NCBI GenBank assembly: GCA_031291325.1
Contig: JARLJG010000037.1
Span: 1 to 64,000, forward strand
Origin: Burkholderiaceae bacterium
Lineage (GTDB): Bacteria > Pseudomonadota > Gammaproteobacteria > Burkholderiales > Burkholderiaceae_D
Length of the DNA: 64,000 nt
Direction of reading: 5' to 3'
A program made the translations under genes and the position numbers. Of the stretch, positions 44,522 to 53,281 are shown piece after piece. The notes under the pieces were generated by a model. The model made no database searches. It had not been told where the DNA came from and worked only from the letters and a program-made list of their open reading frames with translations. Every line of letters starts with the position of its first letter. Within the stretch, counting starts at the first letter, position 1.

Positions 44522-46027
44522 ATGAACGCCAATCTCTACGCCTTATTCGCCAGCAAATTCCCGCAAGACCGCGAGGCCTGCTGCATCGAAACCCACGACG
44601 GCAAATATTATTCATGGAACGATCTCGACCGCGCCACCGCGAAGATCGCCAATTTGCTGCTGAGCCTGGGATTGCCGCCCGCCACCCGCATCGCAGCGCA
44701 AGTCGAGAAATCGCCGGAAGCGCTGATGCTCTACCTGGCGACGCTGCGCGCCGGTTACGTTTACCTGCCGCTCAACACCGCCTACCGCGCCGACGAAATC
44801 GCCTACTTCATCGGCAATGCAGAACCGGCGGTCGTGGTTTGCTCGCCGCACAATTTCGGCTGGGTCTCGCAAATCGCGTTCAAGTCGGGCGCGCGCCACG
44901 TATTTACCTTGTCCGAGCAGCGCAACGGTTCGCTGCTGGAACGGGCCACCCATCACGCCGACCAATGCGAAGCCGCCGTCAGCCAACCTGACGACCTGGC
45001 TGCGATTCTCTATACCTCGGGCACGACCGGACGCAGCAAGGGCGCGATGCTGAGCCACGGCAATCTCGCCGCCAACGCCAAGACGCTGCACGCATATTGG
45101 CATTGGCAACACGGCGACGTGCTGCTGCACGCGCTGCCCTTATTCCACGTGCATGGTTTGTTTGTCGCCTCGCATGGCGCGCTGCTGAGCGGCAGCAAAA
45201 TGATTTTCCTGCCGAAATTCGACAGCGCCGAAGTCGTGCGGCGCTTGCCGCAGGCGACCATCTTCATGGGCGTGCCGACTTACTATGTGCGGCTGCTGAC
45301 GGAGCCGGCTTTCGACCGCGCCGTCTGCGCCAACGTGCGCTTGTTCGTTTCCGGGTCGGCGCCCTTGCTGCTCGATACCTTCAACGATTTTATCGAGCGC
45401 AGCGGCCACACGATACTGGAGCGCTACGGCATGAGCGAAACCAACATGCTGACATCGAATCCATACCTGGGCAAGCGCGTCGGCGGCAGCGTCGGCCTGC
45501 CCTTGCCTGGCGTATCGGTGCGGGTCATGGATGAGCACGGGCATGCCTGCGCAAGCGACGAAATCGGCGCGATTCAAGTCAAGGGAGCGAACGTCTTCCA
45601 AGGCTACTGGCGCATGCCGGAAAAGACCGCCGAAGAGTTCACCGAAGACGGCTATTTCATCACCGGCGACGTCGGCAAATTCGACCGCGACGGCTATCTG
45701 TGGATCGTCGGCCGCAGCAAGGATTTGATCATCTCGGGCGGCTACAACGTCTACCCGAAAGAAATCGAAGCCGTGCTTGACGAGATGGAAGGCGTGGCCG
45801 AGTCCGCAGTCGTCGGCGTGCCGCATGCAGACTATGGCGAAGCGGTATTGGCGATCGTGGTCGCCAAACCCGGCGCCGACTTGTCGGCAGACGCGATGAT
45901 CGCCGCGCTGAAACAGAAGATTGCCAATTTCAAGGTCCCGAAACACATCGTGTTCGTCGACGAATTGCCGCGCAATACGATGGGCAAGGTGCAAAAGAAT
46001 ATTCTGCGCGAGCAGTACGGCGCCTGA
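44522..46027 (+). CDS. matB: Malonyl-CoA synthetase-like acyl-CoA ligase
   Basis: 501 aa. An ANL adenylate-forming enzyme: A3 motif YTSGTTGRSKGAML (~164), HALPLFHVHGLF, A5 motif ERYGMSETNML (~300, the RYGMSET form typical of malonyl-CoA synthetases), TGDVGKFDRDGYLWIVGRSKD and the C-terminal Lys in PRNTMGKVQKNIL. It should convert malonate, ATP and CoA to malonyl-CoA. Methylmalonate or another short dicarboxylate is also possible. It is 12 nt after the enoyl-CoA hydratase gene and lacks a clear Shine-Dalgarno. A matA decarboxylase is not adjacent. Confidence 0.86.
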   Translation: MNANLYALFASKFPQDREACCIETHDGKYYSWNDLDRATAKIANLLLSLGLPPATRIAAQVEKSPEALMLYLATLRAGYVYLPLNTAYRADEIAYFIGNAEPAVVVCSPHNFGWVSQIAFKSGARHVFTLSEQRNGSLLERATHHADQCEAAVSQPDDLAAILYTSGTTGRSKGAMLSHGNLAANAKTLHAYWHWQHGDVLLHALPLFHVHGLFVASHGALLSGSKMIFLPKFDSAEVVRRLPQATIFMGVPTYYVRLLTEPAFDRAVCANVRLFVSGSAPLLLDTFNDFIERSGHTILERYGMSETNMLTSNPYLGKRVGGSVGLPLPGVSVRVMDEHGHACASDEIGAIQVKGANVFQGYWRMPEKTAEEFTEDGYFITGDVGKFDRDGYLWIVGRSKDLIISGGYNVYPKEIEAVLDEMEGVAESAVVGVPHADYGEAVLAIVVAKPGADLSADAMIAALKQKIANFKVPKHIVFVDELPRNTMGKVQKNILREQYGA

Positions 46028-46040
46028 TCCGGTATGCGCG

Positions 46041-46505
46041 CTATTTGTGCAACAGGCGATCGATGCAGCGCCATTCTTCTGCCGTGACCGGCGTGATCGA
46101 CAGGCGATTGCCGCGCTTTAAGATCAGCATGTCTTCCAGCGCTTCTTGCGCGCGCAATTCCGCCAGCGGCAGCAAGCGCGTCTTTTCCAGCACGCGCACG
46201 TCGACCATCATCCAGCGCGGATTTTCCTGCGTGGCCTTGGCGTCGAAATACTTGCTCTTCGCATCGAATTGCGTATCGTCCGGGTAAGGCGTGCTGGCAA
46301 CCTCGGCCACTCCGACGACGCCCGGCTCGGCACAACTGGAATGATAAAACAGCACGCCATCGCCGACCTGCATCGCGTCGCGCATGAAATTTCTGGCTTG
46401 ATAATTGCGCACGCCAACCCAGGCAACCGTTTGCCCGCGCGCCTTCAGCGCGTCGTCGACGCTCACTTCCGAAGGTTCCGACTTCATCAACCAATAGCGT
46501 TTCAT
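46041..46505 (-). CDS. EVE domain-containing protein
   Basis: 154 aa. The EVE fold (related to PUA/YTH) is shown by KRYWLMKSEPSEVS at the N-terminus, WVGVRNYQARNFMRDAMQVGDG and VLFYHSSCAEPGVVGVAEV (motifs cited by their conserved parts). Such proteins are thought to bind modified nucleobases in RNA or DNA. It follows the 6S RNA gene on the same strand, an arrangement usual in Betaproteobacteria, but a terminator separates them. The start at 46505 gives the family N-terminus. Confidence 0.92.
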   Translation of the reverse strand: MKRYWLMKSEPSEVSVDDALKARGQTVAWVGVRNYQARNFMRDAMQVGDGVLFYHSSCAEPGVVGVAEVASTPYPDDTQFDAKSKYFDAKATQENPRWMMVDVRVLEKTRLLPLAELRAQEALEDMLILKRGNRLSITPVTAEEWRCIDRLLHK

Positions 46506-46565
46506 TTTCCGATCTGCGCCTACCGTCGTATGACTGCACAATGAACGTGCATAAAAAATGTGCAT

Positions 46566-46597
46566 AAAAAAAGCGGCTGCATTGGATGCAACCGCTT
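46566..46597 (-). terminator. Rho-independent terminator of 6S RNA
   Basis: On the minus strand aagcggttgcat pairs with atgcagccgctt (one G-U) around a 3-nt loop, followed by six to seven T. It lies just after the 6S RNA gene and before the EVE gene. Confidence 0.85.
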
Positions 46598-46603
46598 CTG
46601 AAT

Positions 46604-46786
46604 CGAGCCCCGCCTGTGCCGCTGTGCCGGCATCCCGAACCAAGACGGTTCAAGGTGGTCACAGTTAGTTCAACTTCGGGTTCATCGGACTAGCGACGCT
46701 CACACCCGTCAAACAAAATTCCGCAACCGATGCTCATAAATGGTTCAAGGAATATATGGCAATCGCGAACACGGCAGGGAACTTAA
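46604..46786 (-). ncRNA. ssrS: 6S RNA
   Basis: Between zapA and the EVE gene on the same strand, where Betaproteobacteria carry ssrS. The minus strand reads ACCTTGAACCGTCTTGGTTC, close to the E. coli 6S segment ACCTTGAACCAAGGGTTCAA. The ends can pair imperfectly (ttccctgccgtg with cacaggcgggg) into the closing stem of a ~180-nt mostly double-stranded RNA, and a terminator follows directly. 6S RNA binds sigma-70 RNA polymerase as an open-promoter mimic in stationary phase. Exact ends are approximate. Confidence 0.78.
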
Positions 46787-46828
46787 GTGTACTCCGATCA
46801 GCATCGGTGTCAAACACTTTGATCGAAA

Positions 46829-47140
46829 TTAAAATAGATTTTCCTGCGGGGTCAACGCCGAATCGAGCACGACATGCATCGCTGCAATTTTCTGTTTCAC
46901 TTCCGCCATCGTCATGTCGGCCAGCGGCCCCGATGCCGATTTCGTGCCCAATAATTCGGCGGCGATTCCCAGTGCAGCCATGACAGCGATGCGATCATTC
47001 CCTTTCACTTTTCCAGCATCGCGAATCGCGCACATCTTGCCGTCCAGGTAAGCGACCGCTTGTTGCAATTCGGTCTCTTCGCCTTCCTTGCACGCCAGTT
47101 TGTAGGACTGCCCCATGATGGAAACGTCAAGCTGTATCAT
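46829..47140 (-). CDS. zapA: Cell division protein ZapA
   Basis: 103 aa. Marks: LDVSIMGQSYKLACKEGEE at the N-terminus, LQQAVAYLDGKMCAIRDAGKV, DRIAVMAALGIAAELL, and a C-terminal helix that forms a coiled coil. ZapA crosslinks FtsZ filaments at the division ring. Its start overlaps the stop of the upstream zapB-like gene (ATGA on the minus strand). The 6S RNA gene lies just downstream, as in many Proteobacteria. Confidence 0.93.
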   Translation of the reverse strand: MIQLDVSIMGQSYKLACKEGEETELQQAVAYLDGKMCAIRDAGKVKGNDRIAVMAALGIAAELLGTKSASGPLADMTMAEVKQKIAAMHVVLDSALTPQENLF

Positions 47141-47358
47141 GCGGCCTCCTCATCGTCGTCGGCGTCGGGATCGGGAATACGCTCCAACAAGGCGGTTACG
47201 CGTAGATGCGCTTCTTCGATACGCTGAAGCAAGTCCGCGTTTTCTGCAGCCAAGGTCAGCGCGTGCGAGCGCAAGGCGGCATTTTCCCGCCGCAAAGCTT
47301 GCGCCATCTCGGCAAGTAGGCCAATTTTTTCGGAAAGTTGATTGAAATCGGAAATCAT
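47137..47358 (-). CDS. ZapB-like coiled-coil protein
   Basis: 73 aa from the ATG at 47358 (MISDFNQLSEKIGLLAEMA); a slightly longer frame starts at 47394. Nearly the whole protein is a heptad-rich helix (LRRENAALRSHALTLAAENADLL, cited in part) ending in an acidic tail (DPDADDDEEAA). Its size and position, coupled to zapA by a 4-nt overlap, match the small coiled-coil division proteins that precede zapA in Betaproteobacteria and resemble ZapB. Direct homology to E. coli ZapB is not certain. Confidence 0.8.
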   Translation of the reverse strand: MISDFNQLSEKIGLLAEMAQALRRENAALRSHALTLAAENADLLQRIEEAHLRVTALLERIPDPDADDDEEAA

Positions 47359-47522
47359 CCCGTCACTATAGTAGTGCAAATGAATTTCCGTCAATAGATT
47401 CAGTAACTTGGCGACGTTTTTTGAAGACAGGTCTTAACGATACACGCTGACCGAACCGTGCTCGACTATCAGCGACCGCCAGTACCAGCACGCTGGAAAT
47501 CTCGAATTGCGCGCTGCGGTGG

Positions 47523-47801
47523 CTACTTTGCATCCGCGATGCACTCTTCAAGCAAAGTCGCGGCACGCCGAAAAGCGTTGTCCATCGGGAGCATTTCGTG
47601 CATCGCAACGAATTCGACCGCTTGCGCACAGGCATCGAGATAAGGGAGATACAAGGAATTTCCCTGTTCGCCGCAATGTTCCCGGAAGGAGCGCCGCACC
47701 GTCCTTTTCAGCGCCGCGGGCAGCAGCCGCCAATGGACTGCACACATGAAAGCACCCGCCTCGATCTCCTCGCGGCAGCCGTTGGCCTGGCATTTGTCCA
47801 T
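47523..47801 (-). CDS. Small Cys/His-containing hypothetical protein
   Basis: 92 aa from the ATG at 47801, which has GGGGGGA ~5 nt upstream; an earlier ATG at 47834 is possible. The N-terminus holds Cys-x4-Cys and, 14 residues on, Cys-x2-His (CQANGCREEI, FMCAVHWRLLP), a likely zinc site. The rest is helical. Small proteins with a CxxxGC...MCxxHW pattern occur in Burkholderiales, with no function known to me. A near-consensus LexA box lies ~100 bp upstream. Confidence 0.7.
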   Translation of the reverse strand: MDKCQANGCREEIEAGAFMCAVHWRLLPAALKRTVRRSFREHCGEQGNSLYLPYLDACAQAVEFVAMHEMLPMDNAFRRAATLLEECIADAK

Positions 47802-47896
47802 CGCATCCCCCCATTCGCTGTCATTTGCAGGCATCCATCGACACCCTTACGGTCTCCAGTCGACATGAATATTACCCATTTCAATTGCCTCTGGTA

Positions 47897-47916
47897 ACCT
47901 GTCAGTTCTGACATGT
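47897..47916. promoter_or_regulatory. LexA-like box with one mismatch
   Basis: acctgtcagttctgacatgt has CTGT-N8-ACAT, one base off CTGT-N8-ACAG, and shares 18 of 20 bases with the perfect box at 9578-9597. It lies between the Cys/His protein gene (minus) and the tRNA-Ala gene (plus). It could control the former. Confidence 0.35.
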
Positions 47917-48014
47917 GGCGGCAAAAATTGCGCATTCACGTTGCGGAAATCATGATTTTCTAGATATACTTGAACCGTCGCATGCAACAGGCGTCGCGCG
48001 ACATGTTTGATTTT

Positions 48015-48090
<76 letters not shown>

Positions 48091-48730
48091 ATATAAGCAC
48101 TTGATTTTAATCGTTATGTCGATGGAAGGATAACTTTGCCGCTTCGGCAAGCTTATGCTTCCAAAACGGGTCCGGCAAAGATATGCTTGCAGCCCGATGT
48201 GCGGGCAAGCCGTTGCTTGGCTACAAGAACATCGTAGAATGAAAAAAGCGCCGACGTGGCTTGCGGTCGCGTGATTGGTGCGTATTCGCATCCCAATCCT
48301 GCCTTCACTTTTCAGACAACCGGTTTCGGAAGCACGAAACGGCGGCGATCTCACGGCTTGGGTGCGGCTCGTCTTGCTCGGTAGCCAAGCAACGTCGAAT
48401 TGGTTGGAGATTCTGCGGCAAAAATTCGATGAGTCCGCAGTACCCAACGACCGGCCTCACTTGCGTCAATCAATTTATACTGGCACTGGCAGCAGCATCA
48501 AACCAACCAGTTGAACCTAAAAAAAACGGCCGCAGCACGACCGTATCATGAACTTCGACTACAAAATATCGAACACTGCTTTTGAGAATCGCGTGCCTTA
48601 GCGAGAGTTGAGATACCTGCGAATTTTTGGGCGACCGACGCACCGTGTTGCATTCCCATATTTTGCACACTCTCGTCTTCGGCATGGCGATCGCCCCCCT
48701 TTCGCACTCGCAGATAACTCGCAACAGTCA
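48091..48730. other. Intergenic region after tRNA-Ala
   Basis: 640 bp with no gene I can support. A 79-codon frame (48275-48514, plus strand) has no ribosome site or recognised product. A perfect 14-bp inverted repeat (cgttgcttggctac at 48211-48224, gtagccaagcaacg at 48381-48394) lies 156 nt apart. The terminator of the surface operon is at 48519-48544. The position next to a tRNA gene would suit remnants of an integrated element, but no integrase or att duplication is visible. Confidence 0.45.
48519..48544 (-). terminator. Rho-independent terminator of the surface-protein operon
   Basis: On the minus strand acggtcg pairs with cggccgt (one U-G) around a 5-nt loop, followed by eight T. It is ~190 nt beyond the stop of the outer-membrane protein gene. 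Confidence 0.75.
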
Positions 48731-51700
48731 CTAAAAAGTGCTCAACGCGTTCATGAACCACCCTTTACTGCGATACGACAAGTCCGTCAAATCGTCAGAG
48801 AAATTCGTGAAGTTGTAACCCACGCCGAGCTTCACATGTTCGGCGACGTGGCGATAGACGCCGACCAGAAATCCCGAGCGCGCATCGCCCGCTTCCGGCG
48901 CCTTCAATCTGCGCGCCTCGATCATCGCATCCCATTCCCGTATCCAATGGAAATCCGCGCGCAGCACGACCAATTCGGCAGTACTGGAGAACCACGGGCC
49001 GGTGCTGGCAGTCGTTTGCGTAGTCGCCAAGCTCTGCGTCTGCAAATCGCCGATCCGCACGCCGATCTTGCCGCCGACCGAAACCCAGGGTCGCACGTCG
49101 TAGATCGTATCGATGTCGAGGATATGGCTCTTCTGCGAATAATCGAGCGTGCTGCCGGTGACGCTGTCGACCTGACCGGCGGTCGGCAGATTATAGAAAT
49201 ACGTGTATTTGAACAAGGTATTCCAACGGTCGTTGTCGACCGGGCGATACGCGGCGCTCAACACGACTTCGGTGTAGTCGCCGTCGTAAAACGCACCGCC
49301 GCTGGTGCTGCTGTGCGACAGGTTGAACTTGCCCAGCAGCCGCCAGGATGGGTCTAGTTGATAGCCGAGAGAATTGCGGGTCAACCAGGTGTGCGTATTG
49401 CCGGTTCCGGTTGTGGTTGCGGTATCGGTGGTGCCGGCCACCGTGCCCAGGCTGGTGGTGTCGTCGACGCGATACTCGAGCGCGCCGGTGTACTTCAGCT
49501 TGTCGTACTTGTAGGCGGCGGTTAGCGCCACTGCATCGCGCTTGACGTCGCCGGAAAGTGGATCGGAAATGGTGCCGGTTTCAAACTTGACGCCGAAATT
49601 CCATAGCTTGTTGGGCGCCAGGTCGACGCCGAATGCGTGCGTCAGGCTTTGCGGGCCGGCGCTATCGACCCAGCGCGTTTCGGCGAACAGGCCGACCTGA
49701 TCGGACAGCTTGTATCGCGTGCCGGTGGCGAGCGTGCCTTCGCGCCCGGAATAATCGAGGTCTTGGCTTTCCGACTCCAGCGTATAGCTGAGGTAGACCG
49801 AGCTGCGGTCGTCGACTTGATAATCGCTTGCCAGGCGTCCGCCGGCCCCGCCGCTGCCGCCCGACCCTTCGACGGTCAATTTCAGCTTGTCGCTGGCTTG
49901 CCAATCGGCGCCCAACCCGACGCGGTCGTTGGCGGTGCGGTCGCCGCTGCGCGCCAGCGTTTCCTGTGCGAAGCCGTACATGTCCCACGATTGATATTGC
50001 AGGCCTGGCAGATGCGATGCCGCCACGCCTGCCGCTGCCGACGCCGTCGGTTGCTGCTTGGGCGCTCCCGTCGTCGGCGCAGCCGATGCAATCGAACCGG
50101 GCGTGCCTGCCGCATTCGCGCCCGACATCATCGACGACACCGGGCCGGGAGCGTTGTTAGCCTGCCCCGCTACCGGCAGATTCGCGGTTGCCGGCGTGCC
50201 TGCCGCAGGTGCTGGCGCAGCACCGACGCCGCTTGCATTGTCGTTGCCGCTTGGCGGAACAGACGGCTGCGGCGGCATCGCGCCGGCCTGATTCTGCTGC
50301 TGGCCGTCTTTCAACGGCTGGAAGTCGACGCGCACGATCACGTCGTTGCGCGAACCGATCTGGTCCAGCAATGGGCTGGCGTTGACCACCGTGGTGGTGG
50401 TGCCGTCGTTGTTGCGATTGTCGTGCCGCACGCCGACCGATACGCCCCACTCGGCGTCGATCTTGTGGCGCAACGCGACTTCGGTCGAATTGGCGCTCTG
50501 GCTGGTTGTATCGCGGTCGTCCACCTTGACGGCAACTTCGGTGCGATCGCCGACCGGCAATACTGCCGCCACGCCGACCTGATGCATCGCTTCGCTATTG
50601 GGCGTGACCAGGCCGGGGCCGGAAAAGCCGGCGCCCTGATCCTGCCAGTAGGCGGATATGTGGCCTTTGCCGTCGGGCAGCAATTCGGCCAGATTCACGC
50701 CGACATCGACCCGCTCGGCCGTCGCCTTCTGCCCGGTTCCGTTGAGTTGGTTGAAATCCAAACCGCCGCTAACCGAACTAAGGCTTGCGCTGCCGACGCC
50801 GCTCGATTGCGCCACTTCGGCCTTGACCCAGGTGCCCGGCGCATAGCGCAGGGTCGTGTCCACGCCCTTCAAGGTTTGCTCGGCCCCGGTCTCGCCCTGG
50901 TGGTAGACGCTGGCGCCTACCCGCACGCCGTCGTTGAACCAATGGCTGGCGCGCAAGCCGACATCGCTGCCGGAAACCGCCGCCAAACCCGGCACGTATT
51001 CGTAAGTCGCCACCAGGTAGACTGGATTGCCGTTGAGTCCCGTGCTTTGCACCAAGGTGCTGCCGTCGGCCACCGAGGGCAGCGGCGCGCGCAGACTGAT
51101 GCGCCCTTGCATGTAATCGATGCTGTAGTCTTGAATCGGCGTCAACGCATTGCGTTGCAGCACCAGGCCGGAATTCGGGTCGCGGATTTCCACCCATACT
51201 TGCTCGGAACCCTGCGTCAGATCCTGGTGACTCACGAAATATTGCGAGCCGCCGGTGCCGCGAAATTGTTCGCGCGATTGCAGCGTGCCGGGTTCGGCGG
51301 CAAAGACGTTCACGGTGGTGTTCTTTTCGCCGAAACTGGTGGTGCCTTCCGATTGCCAGACCAGGTTGGCGCCATACAGTCCGCGCGTGTATTGCGTCAA
51401 TTCGGTGCCGGTCCAGGCGGTCTGAAAATTGCCCCACATCGCGTAGGAATTGCCTTTTTCGACCTTGACGTAAAATTTCCCTTGCGTGGGCGCGCCGTCG
51501 ACGATGGCGCTGTCGTCGCCGTATACCGGGTAATACTGGTCCGGGTTGATGTTGCGCAGCAGGTAGTACGGATCTTTCGAGCTGAAGTTGCTGAACAAGT
51601 CCTTCAGCGGTTGCTCCCCGGTATCGGCGCTGGCCGTCACCAGGTAGTCATCGCCGAGTTTGCCCTTCGCAAAGAAGGCGGCGCGACCATCGGCCCAGGT

Positions 51701-53281
51701 CGAATTGTTGTAATGCGTGCTGTCGCCGGTCACCAGCTCAGCCGGCCCGGTGGTGTGATCGTGCCCTATCGTCACATCCGCCTGCGCGACGTAAAACCAA
51801 TCCTTGTCGGCAATCGTCAGGTTGCGCCGGAATACCGCGCCGACGCCCTTGTCGTCCTTGACCGCGACTTCGACCGAATGCGGCCCGGCCGGCAAAATCT
51901 GGCGCATCGCAAATTTGCCGTTGGCGTCGACCGGCACCGCCATGCCCATTGCGGTGACGATCTGCCCGGCTTTGACCCGCTCGCCGCTGACGGTCACGGT
52001 GCCGCCGCCGGCCGGAATGTTTTTCAACACCAGGCTGGTTTCGCCCCAGCCGGTCAACTGGTCGCGCTTGCTGCGTTCCTGTTCGGCGACCGGATCGAAG
52101 CGCTCCAACAATTGCAGCGGCTTCAATGCGGTTTCGTCGAAGCGGCCTTTTTCATCATAGACGCGCAACAGGTAGCCGAGTTGCGCGCTGGTACCTTGCG
52201 GCACAGTCCACTGCGCGCCGCCCCCGATCTCCACCGGCAGCACCGCCAGCGGCGTCTCGTGCGTGTTCTGGCCTTTGACGAACACGCGCAATTCCGCCTT
52301 GCGTATCCACCATGCGTAGTTGGTGTAGGTGAGGAACTGCACCGGCTTGCCGCGCACTGCGCCATTCGGCAAGACCCATGCATTGAGCGCCGGGGAGACA
52401 TTCATCGGGTCGTACTTGATCTGGATGGCAGCTTGTTCCAAGCCTACGTCGACGCAGCGCTGGCGGTCGGCTTCGGTCTGGTTGGTGTCGATGTTCATCG
52501 GCTGGCCGTCGACGCTGATCGAGAACGGCAGGCCGGACTTGTCCGCGCGGGGCGCGCAGGCATCCTTGCTGGCCAGCGTGTCGGCCTGCTTGAGCACCAG
52601 CGGCGGCTCTGCCGGCGCGGCTGCGGCGGTCTCGTCGAACCAGACGCGAATCGACGTGCGGCGATTCTTCGCCATCCCTTCCGGCGTGTCGTTGTCGGCG
52701 ATCGGCACGGTATCGCCCAAGCCGCTCACCGCGAATGCCTCAGGCGGCAATTGCAGCGCGCGCTTGAGATAGGCGGCGACCGCCAACGCGCGCGCTTCCG
52801 ACAACGCCTGGTTATCCTTGAAGGTCGGACGCAAACCGGCGGAGATGCGCTGGTTATCGGTATGGCCGGCAATCTGGAAGCGGATGTTGGCATGTCCCTT
52901 CAAGCGCGCTGCCAAGCCGTCCAGCGCCTGCGTAGCCTTGGGCAGCAAATCGGCCTTGCCCGACGCGAAGTTGGCGCTGTCGAGTTTATCCTCGATGGTC
53001 ATCGTCTGTTTCGACGGCGTCTGCGGCGCTTGCGCCGCCAGCATTGTGCGCCGTTCGACGATATCAAGGCCAGACGGAGGCAAGCCGGCGAAATCCGCCG
53101 ATTCGCGCTCGCTGCTCGACGGCTGCTGCAACGGCAGGGTGCTGCTGTTATCGATCATCTTGCCGCGCGCATCGGCGTTTGCAGCTTGCTGCGCCTGCGC
53201 GCCGATGGTGGCGAAGCCGATGGCGCCGAGCAGCAATACCAGGCGGGTCGGGCGCAGGTTCATTTTCTGTGTGGTTTTCAT
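48731..53281 (-). CDS. Large outer-membrane protein with N-terminal OmpA-like domain and beta-rich C-terminus
   Basis: 1516 aa from the ATG at 53281, with GGAGAG upstream. A signal peptide (LVLLLGAIGFATIGAQAQ) is followed by an OmpA-like peptidoglycan-binding domain (~92-220): FASGKADLLPKATQALDGLA, GHTDN and LSEARALAVAAYL, retaining the Asp and Arg that bind diaminopimelate, and NRRTSIRVWF. A carboxypeptidase-regulatory-like segment (~430-500) precedes a long beta-strand-rich region that ends in Phe (NALSTF), as outer-membrane barrels do. A Pro/Ala/Gly/Gln linker (~994-1087) splits the beta-rich part in two. The order is the reverse of OmpA, where the barrel comes first. The start overlaps the stop of the giant DUF11 gene (ATGA), so the two are coupled and probably work together at the cell surface. 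Function unknown. Confidence 0.8.
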   Translation of the reverse strand: MKTTQKMNLRPTRLVLLLGAIGFATIGAQAQQAANADARGKMIDNSSTLPLQQPSSSERESADFAGLPPSGLDIVERRTMLAAQAPQTPSKQTMTIEDKLDSANFASGKADLLPKATQALDGLAARLKGHANIRFQIAGHTDNQRISAGLRPTFKDNQALSEARALAVAAYLKRALQLPPEAFAVSGLGDTVPIADNDTPEGMAKNRRTSIRVWFDETAAAAPAEPPLVLKQADTLASKDACAPRADKSGLPFSISVDGQPMNIDTNQTEADRQRCVDVGLEQAAIQIKYDPMNVSPALNAWVLPNGAVRGKPVQFLTYTNYAWWIRKAELRVFVKGQNTHETPLAVLPVEIGGGAQWTVPQGTSAQLGYLLRVYDEKGRFDETALKPLQLLERFDPVAEQERSKRDQLTGWGETSLVLKNIPAGGGTVTVSGERVKAGQIVTAMGMAVPVDANGKFAMRQILPAGPHSVEVAVKDDKGVGAVFRRNLTIADKDWFYVAQADVTIGHDHTTGPAELVTGDSTHYNNSTWADGRAAFFAKGKLGDDYLVTASADTGEQPLKDLFSNFSSKDPYYLLRNINPDQYYPVYGDDSAIVDGAPTQGKFYVKVEKGNSYAMWGNFQTAWTGTELTQYTRGLYGANLVWQSEGTTSFGEKNTTVNVFAAEPGTLQSREQFRGTGGSQYFVSHQDLTQGSEQVWVEIRDPNSGLVLQRNALTPIQDYSIDYMQGRISLRAPLPSVADGSTLVQSTGLNGNPVYLVATYEYVPGLAAVSGSDVGLRASHWFNDGVRVGASVYHQGETGAEQTLKGVDTTLRYAPGTWVKAEVAQSSGVGSASLSSVSGGLDFNQLNGTGQKATAERVDVGVNLAELLPDGKGHISAYWQDQGAGFSGPGLVTPNSEAMHQVGVAAVLPVGDRTEVAVKVDDRDTTSQSANSTEVALRHKIDAEWGVSVGVRHDNRNNDGTTTTVVNASPLLDQIGSRNDVIVRVDFQPLKDGQQQNQAGAMPPQPSVPPSGNDNASGVGAAPAPAAGTPATANLPVAGQANNAPGPVSSMMSGANAAGTPGSIASAAPTTGAPKQQPTASAAAGVAASHLPGLQYQSWDMYGFAQETLARSGDRTANDRVGLGADWQASDKLKLTVEGSGGSGGAGGRLASDYQVDDRSSVYLSYTLESESQDLDYSGREGTLATGTRYKLSDQVGLFAETRWVDSAGPQSLTHAFGVDLAPNKLWNFGVKFETGTISDPLSGDVKRDAVALTAAYKYDKLKYTGALEYRVDDTTSLGTVAGTTDTATTTGTGNTHTWLTRNSLGYQLDPSWRLLGKFNLSHSSTSGGAFYDGDYTEVVLSAAYRPVDNDRWNTLFKYTYFYNLPTAGQVDSVTGSTLDYSQKSHILDIDTIYDVRPWVSVGGKIGVRIGDLQTQSLATTQTTASTGPWFSSTAELVVLRADFHWIREWDAMIEARRLKAPEAGDARSGFLVGVYRHVAEHVKLGVGYNFTNFSDDLTDLSYRSKGWFMNALSTF

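Noticed and set aside
48275-48514. 79-codon frame downstream of tRNA-Ala
   Set aside because: No ribosome site, no recognised product, and it overlaps one arm of an inverted repeat.
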